Below, one piece after another: positions 6,380 to 10,953 of a stretch of 10,953 nucleotides of DNA (positions are counted from its first letter, which is position 1; every line of letters begins with the position of its first letter). The DNA comes from Nitrosotalea sp. (lineage in GTDB: Archaea > Halobacteriota > Syntropharchaeia > Alkanophagales > Methanospirareceae), in assembly GCA_020725315.1 (NCBI GenBank), contig DYFG01000046.1, forward strand, positions 1 through 10,953, in the 5' to 3' direction. Under the pieces are notes generated by a model. That model was not told the origin of the DNA and did not search any database. It worked only from the letters and a program-made list of their open reading frames with translations. Position numbers and translations under genes: made by a program.

Positions 6380-6386
6380 GGGGGAG
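6380..6386 (+). promoter_or_regulatory. Ribosome binding site that fixes the mobB start
   Basis: GGGGGAG ends 8 bases before the ATG at 6395. This is the strongest Shine-Dalgarno sequence near the gene and favours that ATG over the in-frame ATG at 6374, which has none and would place the binding site inside the coding region. Confidence 0.65.
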
Positions 6387-6394
6387 ACAAAAAG

Positions 6395-6844
6395 ATGAAA
6401 GTGATATCCATAATAGGCGAGAAGAAGTCAGGGAAAACATCTCTTATCGAGTCTTCGATTGCATATCTGAAGGAATACGGTAATGTTGGCTGTATAAAAC
6501 ACGCTCACGAGTTGGATTTGGCTGTTGCCACCGCAAAAGATACAGACCGGTTCTTTAACGCCGGAGCTGAAGTGGTTATAGGAGCTTCACCTGAAAAGAC
6601 CGTAAAAATTTACGGATCACAGAATTTAGAGGAATTGATAGCTGAAATGGCGACCTCGGGTGTTGATTTCGTGCTCGTCGAAGGGTTTAAGAGCAGTAAC
6701 TTACCGAAGATAGCACTGAGCGACTTTTCAAATAATCAGGTCGGTACCATACTAAAGCGTGTAGATTTTAGAGGGAATCCTAAGATGAAGGAGGAGATGA
6801 TAAAAGAGCTCGTTCAACTCATTCGTTCTTTAGACGACTACTAA
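6395..6844 (+). CDS. mobB: MobB, molybdopterin-guanine dinucleotide biosynthesis adapter (P-loop GTP-binding)
   Basis: A 149-residue protein from the ATG with the good binding site; an upstream in-frame ATG at 6374 would add seven residues. The P-loop GEKKSGKTS spans 8-16 directly after the first beta strand. IKHAHELDL (34-42), the DTDRF/AGAEVVIG block (49-63) and LVEGFK (94-99) are characteristic of MobB. It binds GTP and assists MobA in attaching GMP to molybdopterin for molybdenum or tungsten enzymes such as formylmethanofuran or formate dehydrogenases. No molybdoenzyme lies in this window, and the gene appears to be a single unit diverging from the ATP synthase genes. It is followed by 108 bp holding two hairpin repeats. 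Confidence 0.9.
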   Translation: MKVISIIGEKKSGKTSLIESSIAYLKEYGNVGCIKHAHELDLAVATAKDTDRFFNAGAEVVIGASPEKTVKIYGSQNLEELIAEMATSGVDFVLVEGFKSSNLPKIALSDFSNNQVGTILKRVDFRGNPKMKEEMIKELVQLIRSLDDY

Positions 6845-6849
6845 ACAAC

Positions 6850-6885
6850 CTTTTCTTTAGAAGAGAAAAGCTTTACCAAAAGAAA
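6850..6885. repeat. Hairpin repeat copy 3 (after mobB)
   Basis: CTTTTCTTT-AGA-AGAGAAAAG (6850-6870) forms a 9-bp stem with one G-T pair and the same AGA loop as copies 1 and 2, then the tail CTTTACCAAAAGAAAC shared with copy 2. It lies 5 bases after the mobB stop, so it could also mark the mobB 3' end. Confidence 0.68.
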
Positions 6886-6916
6886 CTTCAGAAGTATATC
6901 TTTCTTAGTGCAGGTT

Positions 6917-6950
6917 CTTTCTTTAGAAAGAAAGTGCAAAAGAAAAAGTG
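6917..6950. repeat. Hairpin repeat copy 4 (before the TIM-barrel gene)
   Basis: CTTTCTTTAGAAAGAAAG (6917-6934) is a 7-bp stem with a TAGA loop, followed by TGCAAAAGAAAAAGTG. The tail resembles that of copy 1. It ends just before the ATG at 6953. If translation began at the upstream GTG (6908), the repeat would be read as LSLERKCKRKSV, which argues that the ATG is the true start. Confidence 0.68.
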
Positions 6951-6952
6951 TT

Positions 6953-7759
6953 ATGAAAGTGAAGATAAGCTTTTCCCTGGTAGACGCGTGCAGAAACCCA
7001 CTGGAGTGGATGTATAGGTTGGAGGATGCAGGTTTTCAGGGATGGGAGATCATAGGCGAAGGGCTCCAAAAAGTGGAAGGTGAATTTAAAGAGCGGGTGA
7101 GGGAAATACACAAAACAACACCTCTTGTTCTTTCCTTACACGCGCCCCTCTCTGATATTAATATAGCGAGTGTAAACGAGCGGATGTGGGAGGAGAGCGT
7201 ACGTCAGGTAAAAGAGAGTATAGCGAACACCTACGAATTCGTTGACGATCTCTGCGTCGTGCATCCGGGCATTTTCTCGCCACTGTCCATACAGATGCCG
7301 GAGAAGGCAGTTCAGAAGGCGGTTGCGGGTTTGACGGCACTTTGTGATTTTGCTGCTGACCGAGGATTACGCATAGCGGTGGAGAATTTGCCATCGGTGG
7401 ATATGATGCTGGGAAGGTATCCCGATGAACTCATTCAGCTCGTGCGAGGTGTGAATAGGGATAATATCGGGATATGCGTTGATGTGGCACATGCGCATAC
7501 GACAAAAACAATGGATGAGTTCCTCAATATTAAGGCAAAGGCTGAGGATATGGAGATAATACACCTGCATGCGAGCGATAATTTCGGAGCGGAGGACCTC
7601 CATTTGCCATTGGGAAAAGGCAGCCTGGATTGGAAGAAGGTCCTCAACGGAATTAATGATACTGAATATGAGGGGCTCGTGGTGTTGGAGCTGTACACAA
7701 TGGAGGGAGGAATAGAAAGTTTGGAGTTTTTAGAAAGAAAAAGTGTAAAGAAAGGTTAA
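6953..7759 (+). CDS. Sugar phosphate isomerase/epimerase-like TIM-barrel protein (xylose-isomerase-like / AP endonuclease 2 fold)
   Basis: A 268-residue protein from the ATG at 6953. The GTG at 6908 would add 15 residues coded by a repeat and is less likely. The fold is an (alpha/beta)8 barrel of the xylose-isomerase-like family. Metal-ligand-like residues fall at strand ends: LSLHAP (60-65, His63), VVHPG (102-106, His104), IAVENLP (141-147, Glu144), CVDVAHAH (175-182, Asp177 and His180), HLHASDN (204-210, His206) and VVLELYT (243-249, Glu246). HLPLGKGSLDW (217-227) is the usual family block before the last strand. Family members include isomerases, epimerases and endonuclease IV; the substrate here cannot be told. 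The C-terminal LERKSVKKG is coded by a degraded copy of the local hairpin repeat. The stop overlaps that of the convergent gltX. Confidence 0.82.
   Translation: MKVKISFSLVDACRNPLEWMYRLEDAGFQGWEIIGEGLQKVEGEFKERVREIHKTTPLVLSLHAPLSDINIASVNERMWEESVRQVKESIANTYEFVDDLCVVHPGIFSPLSIQMPEKAVQKAVAGLTALCDFAADRGLRIAVENLPSVDMMLGRYPDELIQLVRGVNRDNIGICVDVAHAHTTKTMDEFLNIKAKAEDMEIIHLHASDNFGAEDLHLPLGKGSLDWKKVLNGINDTEYEGLVVLELYTMEGGIESLEFLERKSVKKG
7726..7755. repeat. Degraded hairpin repeat copy 5 (shared 3' end of two genes)
   Basis: GTTTTTAGAAAGAAAAAGTG followed by TAAAGAAAGG resembles copies 1 and 4 (TTAGAAAGAAAGTG plus an AAAGAAA tail) but with a weaker stem (TTTTT/AAAAA). It codes for the last residues of the TIM-barrel gene and abuts the gltX stop. 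Confidence 0.5.
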
Positions 7760-9546
7760 TGCGTGAAATATGCCACTACCTCCGTTCCCGTTTCTTTTTC
7801 CACAACCGAATCAATCCTGACGAACCCGTATCGTTCGAACTGAACCACATTCCATAACTCGGTAGCAATTAAGGGCTCGCCTAGACCTTCATCCATTGTG
7901 GGGCTCCGCCCCATCACGGGCTCTGCCCGTGCCCCCGCAAGCCCCGGAGGGGCTTTCCCGCAAGCCCTGTAAGGGCTTTCATCAGGTCTCTTTACCAGGA
8001 CTCTTATCCCGTCCGTAGGAGCCCATTGGATAACAGGCATCTCTGCTATTTGTTGTGTTTCTCTCTCTATAACCTTTGCTACTAGTGGCTCAGTGCTCAC
8101 AATTTCCACCGTACAGAGATATTTCAGTCTTAATTTTTGCCTCACGTTGAGTTTAGCGGTATCATCACTACTGAGGTAAATAATATTACCCGTTTTTATC
8201 TCCCGGAACTCCTCGCGGGAGGGATGCTTCAATGCCTGAGCAACAAAAGATTGTCCATCCTCCAATTTCATCTTTGCTGGATTACGCACGAAAAAGTATC
8301 TCAGTGCCGTGGCATCCACCATCTTTCGATTCTCAGCATACAAATTCTTCATGCTCACCGCGATGTCGGTCTGCGTGATGCTGGTAGAGATAAAAAATTT
8401 ACGAATCGCTTCTGGCTGAAAACCCCGTCTGCGAAGTGCCCGCACCGTTGGGAGGCGAGGGTCATCCCATCCTTCGTATTCACCACCTTCTATCCTTCTT
8501 CTGAGCTCCGAAGTGCTGAATTTACCGAACTCCTGCACTTTTATTTTACCCCAGAGCATGGTTATCGGATAGTTCCAGCCAAGATGGTCGTATAAAAACC
8601 GCTGCTTCAGTTCCGATTTTATGAGGTCCTTTCCCCTTAAGATGTGCGTTATGCCAAGCAGGTGGTCCTCTATTGCAGATTCAAAATCGAGCGTTGGCCA
8701 GAGCAGATATCTATCTCCAACCAGAGGATGCTCCCTCTTTAAAATTCGGAATGCGACCCAATCTCGTAGAGCTGAGTCTGCACTTGCCATATCCGTTTTT
8801 ATCCTCAGCACTGCTTCTTTCTCTTCGTAAACACCGCTCAACATCTTTTCCCAACAGTCCATATTTTCCGTAACGCCAACACTCCTGTGAGGGCAGGGCA
8901 GTTTCTGCTCTTTATACGTTTTAAAGGTCTCTGCAGGACATAAACAGACATAAGCAGCTCCTTTTTTAATCAGTTCCTCCGCAAATGGGTAATACAGCTC
9001 TATACGTTCCGATGCCACAATGACCTCATCTGGTTCGGCATCCAGCCATACGCAATCCTCAAGATACCAGTCATACGCTTCTAATAACGGTCTCTTTAAT
9101 AACGGATCGGTGTCATCAAACCTCAGAATGAATTCCCCCTTATACATCCGAGCATATTCCGAGTTGAGAATGATGCCCCGAGCACTGCCCAGTGTTGCAG
9201 GCCCATTCGGATTGGGCGCGAATCGCATCACCACCTCTTCACCTCGTGCGTACGGCAATTCGGGCAATCCGATTTCAACACGCTTCGTTTCTCTCTCCTT
9301 TGCTGTTAACTCTTCTATTAATTCCGGGGCGATCTTAGCCAATTCTTCGAGACGTTCTTCCTTACTCAGGGACACTATACTCTTGATCTCCTCTTCCACC
9401 AGGGTTGAGAGAACTTTTGCATCCTTTCTCAACTCGGGATCTTCCGCAAGCATCTTCTTCAGCACCGCATCCATTTTAGGCGAGTTCTCATACCTCACTG
9501 CATTCTGCAACGCGTATTTCCGTATCTTTGCCCTTATCTCTTCCAT
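7756..9546 (-). CDS. gltX: Glutamyl-tRNA synthetase, archaeal type
   Basis: A 596-residue class I synthetase that charges tRNA(Glu), supplying protein synthesis and the C5 tetrapyrrole pathway. An archaeal N-terminal domain (1-105) precedes the catalytic core RFAPNPNGPATLGSARG (108-124), in which LGS stands where many relatives have HIGH; this variant is known in related archaea. FDDTDP (143-148) follows. A possible zinc site is formed by C201, C203, C218 and H220. The KMSKS-like loop is GKFSTSELRR (341-350). The C-terminal beta-barrel includes VVQFERYGFVRID (565-577). Residues about 523-552 are an Ala/Gly/Pro-rich insert coded by four tandem GC-rich hairpins, and explain why the protein exceeds the usual 550-570 residues. 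The ATG follows GTGAGG. It is 56 bp downstream of hemC in the same direction and shares its stop bases with the convergent gene. Confidence 0.95.
   Translation of the reverse strand: MEEIRAKIRKYALQNAVRYENSPKMDAVLKKMLAEDPELRKDAKVLSTLVEEEIKSIVSLSKEERLEELAKIAPELIEELTAKERETKRVEIGLPELPYARGEEVVMRFAPNPNGPATLGSARGIILNSEYARMYKGEFILRFDDTDPLLKRPLLEAYDWYLEDCVWLDAEPDEVIVASERIELYYPFAEELIKKGAAYVCLCPAETFKTYKEQKLPCPHRSVGVTENMDCWEKMLSGVYEEKEAVLRIKTDMASADSALRDWVAFRILKREHPLVGDRYLLWPTLDFESAIEDHLLGITHILRGKDLIKSELKQRFLYDHLGWNYPITMLWGKIKVQEFGKFSTSELRRRIEGGEYEGWDDPRLPTVRALRRRGFQPEAIRKFFISTSITQTDIAVSMKNLYAENRKMVDATALRYFFVRNPAKMKLEDGQSFVAQALKHPSREEFREIKTGNIIYLSSDDTAKLNVRQKLRLKYLCTVEIVSTEPLVAKVIERETQQIAEMPVIQWAPTDGIRVLVKRPDESPYRACGKAPPGLAGARAEPVMGRSPTMDEGLGEPLIATELWNVVQFERYGFVRIDSVVEKETGTEVVAYFTH
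7899..7979. repeat. Four tandem GC-rich hairpins inserted in gltX
   Basis: Four consecutive inverted repeats lie in the coding region: TGGGGC-TCC-GCCCCA (7899-7913), CACGGGC-TCT-GCCCGTG (7915-7931), AAGCCCC-GGA-GGGGCTT (7939-7955) and AAGCCCT-GTA-AGGGCTT (7962-7978). The last two belong to a 23-base tandem repeat (7934-7956 and 7957-7979) that differs at only three places; two of these form a compensating C-G to T-A pair change and one is in the loop. The block is far richer in G and C than its surroundings and stays in frame on the minus strand. It is not a CRISPR: there are no spacers. Confidence 0.85.
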
Positions 9547-9602
9547 TGTTCCTCACAGATTCATCATGTTAAAACTGGGGTGTGCTAAGAAAAAAACATT
9601 TT

Positions 9603-10517
9603 TTATAAAGAGTTCAGACTTTTCATTTTCAAGTAGATAGGATTATCTACCAGTATTCGTGAGATAAAATCTCGTGCCTCCTCCAAATAGTAATCTCTGG
9701 AAAGAACATCTTTTTGTAAAATGTATCTTTCAGCAGAAGGGGCGATATAGACCGTCAATTCCACCTCTTCTCCTTTACAACAAGCGTGCACCCCTACCGG
9801 AAGCGAACACCCCCCACCAATTACTTTTAATACTTCCCTCTCCACCTCTGCCTCCACTCTCGTCTCCGCATCGTCCATCTCCTTTAAAATTTCGCTCTCC
9901 TCCGACCCTTTTCTCGCAACGACCGCAATTATCCCTTGTCCTGGCGAAGGCACAAAAGGATTGCGATCAAGCCGTTCATATTCTATGCCCATATCCAACC
10001 TCGCAAGTCCTGCTTCAGCAAGTATCACACCATCATATTCGCCTCTCCTGAACTTCTCGATCCTCGTGTCAACGTTACCTCTGATATCCGTTATCTCTAC
10101 TTTTACACCCTTCTCACGAGCGTAATTCAAAAATTGAAATCTCCTTCTCACACTTGAAGTCCCTATTACTGCACCGTCCGGCATATCATCCAATCTATAC
10201 CGTGAGACGAGGACATCAAAAGGAGAATCACGAGGTAAAACCGCCGATGTCTCTAACTTTTCATCTCTTTCCAAAGGTATATCCTTCATGCTATGCACCG
10301 CAATGTCTATTTTACCAGCCAAAAGCAGCATATCAAGTCTTTTCACAAAAACACCCTCCGATGGCATCTCATATAATGCTCTGTTCGTAATAACATCTCC
10401 TAAACTACTCACTCTTTTTTTCGTGAGCTCATCTCTCAATCCAAGATCTCTCAACCTCTCACATACCTTCTTAGTTTGCAAAATCGCTAGTTTACTACCT
10501 CTCGTCCCTATGATCAT
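9603..10517 (-). CDS. hemC: Hydroxymethylbilane synthase (porphobilinogen deaminase)
   Basis: A 304-residue cytoplasmic enzyme that joins four porphobilinogens into hydroxymethylbilane, the linear precursor of haem, sirohaem, F430 and cobalamin. The N-terminus IIGTRGSKLAILQT (2-15) is typical. AVHSMKD (73-79) carries the catalytic aspartate, IGTSSVRRR (118-126) and DIRGNVDTR (144-152) bind substrate, and GGGCSLPVGVHA (234-245) holds Cys237, which anchors the dipyrromethane cofactor. The third domain is normal in length. The ATG (10515-10517) lies about 25 bases from a TATA-like AATATATTA and has no clear Shine-Dalgarno sequence, so it may be leaderless. gltX follows 56 bp downstream. Together they supply early tetrapyrrole steps, fitting the cobalamin genes at the other end of the window. 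Confidence 0.96.
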   Translation of the reverse strand: MIIGTRGSKLAILQTKKVCERLRDLGLRDELTKKRVSSLGDVITNRALYEMPSEGVFVKRLDMLLLAGKIDIAVHSMKDIPLERDEKLETSAVLPRDSPFDVLVSRYRLDDMPDGAVIGTSSVRRRFQFLNYAREKGVKVEITDIRGNVDTRIEKFRRGEYDGVILAEAGLARLDMGIEYERLDRNPFVPSPGQGIIAVVARKGSEESEILKEMDDAETRVEAEVEREVLKVIGGGCSLPVGVHACCKGEEVELTVYIAPSAERYILQKDVLSRDYYLEEARDFISRILVDNPIYLKMKSLNSL

Positions 10518-10533
10518 TTGTATTCTAAAAAGA

Positions 10534-10563
10534 CATTTTAATATATTATTTGACCCTTAGGGT
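10534..10563 (-). promoter_or_regulatory. hemC promoter with an adjacent palindrome
   Basis: Read on the minus strand, a palindrome ACCCT-A-AGGGT (10563 to 10553) is followed after a few bases by AATAATATATTA, a TATA-like element about 25 bases before the hemC ATG. The palindrome sits where a regulator could hinder or help TFB/TBP binding. It could instead be part of the kinase gene's 3' region, though that gene runs in the same direction and ends at 10577. Confidence 0.4.
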
Positions 10564-10576
10564 ATTATTTTTCCTT

Positions 10577-10953
10577 TTATTTATTTTGGATTTTTTCCCA
10601 TTTAAAATTTCCCAGTAGAAGGTTCAGTTTGGATATCCTCTCTGTTATCTCATCTTCTGACGGGAATTTCGATAGAAAATTATTTGGATCCCATTCACGC
10701 TCAAGAAAAATGGATGTTCCTACAGAAGCAAATATCATAGAATCCCTAATTCCATTGCATTCTAAGTACTTTACAAGAAAAGCTGCATTAAAAACATCTC
10801 CAGCTCCTGTTGGATCCTTTACATTGTAGGAGAATGATGGACACTCATAATAAGAGATACCATCAAAGCCATATGCTCCATCTTCTCCCATAGTAATTAT
10901 CACCTTTTTAGCCCCAATTTCTCTTATCTTCTTGCATATTATTTCCATATTAT
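10577..10953 (-). CDS. PfkB-family carbohydrate kinase, C-terminal part (cut by window edge)
   Basis: About 125 residues are visible; the frame stays open through the window edge at 10953, so the apparent ATG at 10946-10948 need not be the start. VIITMGEDGAYGF near the visible N-terminus matches the strand and glycine-rich turn before the active site in ribokinase-like enzymes. DPTGAGDVFNAAF is the PfkB C-terminal signature: the GAGD aspartate is the catalytic base and the glycines form the anion hole. The substrate (ribose, fructose, nucleoside or other) cannot be inferred from this part. The gene is AT-rich and reads toward hemC, 59 bp away, but hemC appears to have its own promoter. Confidence 0.9.
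   Translation of the reverse strand, partial: NMEIICKKIREIGAKKVIITMGEDGAYGFDGISYYECPSFSYNVKDPTGAGDVFNAAFLVKYLECNGIRDSMIFASVGTSIFLEREWDPNNFLSKFPSEDEITERISKLNLLLGNFKWEKIQNK

Noticed and set aside
6374..6394. Upstream ATG for mobB
   Set aside because: The strong GGGGGAG binding site lies between this ATG and the one at 6395, and the family begins right before the first strand and P-loop.
6850..6934. Hairpins as ordinary intrinsic terminators
   Set aside because: They are AT-rich, lack a following T-tract on the relevant strand, and occur within an operon and before genes as well as after them.
7899..7979. CRISPR array
   Set aside because: The repeats are self-complementary hairpins with no unique spacers and are read through as part of gltX.
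8202..8225. Inverted repeat CTCCCG...CGGGAG in gltX
   Set aside because: The stem is six bases with a ten-base loop in conserved coding sequence; it is unlike the tandem hairpins and may be chance.
8400..8530. Loss of active-site motifs in GltX (LGS for HIGH, FSTS for KMSKS)
   Set aside because: These variants occur in the archaeal GltX group with GKFSTS-like loops, so they do not suggest a pseudogene.
9020..9640. Plus-strand open frame of 206 codons opposite gltX
   Set aside because: It lies wholly opposite conserved gltX catalytic motifs and has low-complexity Ser/Leu content.

Overview
The window looks like a chromosomal segment of an anaerobic euryarchaeon related to methanogens or methane oxidisers. 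The evidence is three subunits of an A-type (archaeal) ATP synthase, a glutamyl-tRNA synthetase of the archaeal type with an LGSARG-style variant of the HIGH signature, the anaerobic cobalamin pathway (cbiG, cbiH, cbiC, cbiD), archaeal TATA boxes and probable leaderless starts. The exact lineage cannot be fixed from the sequence; a Methanosarcina/Syntrophoarchaeum/ANME-like halobacteriote is my guess.

Layout. 1-1567 (+): the 3' end of cbiG, then a cbiH-cbiC fusion one base later. 1607-3831 (+): an AT-rich two-gene cassette, a DNA methyltransferase followed 2 bp later by a putative PD-(D/E)xK restriction endonuclease. It has its own promoter and sits between cobalamin genes. 3851-4912 (+): cbiD resumes the cobalamin cluster. 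4918-6290 (-): ATP synthase subunits H, E and F, tail to tail with cbiD; I, K and C, which normally lie among them, are absent. 6395-6844 (+): mobB, divergent from the ATP synthase genes. 6953-7759 (+): a xylose-isomerase-like TIM-barrel protein. 7756-10517 (-): hemC then gltX in one operon; gltX shares its last bases with the TIM-barrel gene. 10577-10953 (-): C-terminal part of a PfkB-family sugar kinase, cut by the window edge.

Metabolic theme. Glutamyl-tRNA is the first substrate of the C5 route to tetrapyrroles, HemC makes the linear tetrapyrrole, and the Cbi proteins turn the resulting ring into corrin. Much of the window therefore serves tetrapyrrole/cobamide supply, with the ATP synthase and restriction-modification genes placed among these genes.

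Most unusual signals: (1) a family of short AT-rich hairpin repeats (CTTTCTTT-AGA-AAAGAAAG type plus a purine-rich tail), in one orientation, at about five gene boundaries between 5250 and 7760, including the two places where ATP synthase genes are missing; (2) four consecutive short GC-rich hairpins inserted in frame in the C-terminal domain of gltX; (3) a restriction-modification cassette interrupting the cobalamin genes, with near-identical sequence at both edges; (4) a CbiC domain with Phe where the catalytic His of the family is expected. Several of these hairpins share one design: a 6-9 bp stem closed by a three-base loop of AGA, GGA or GTA.
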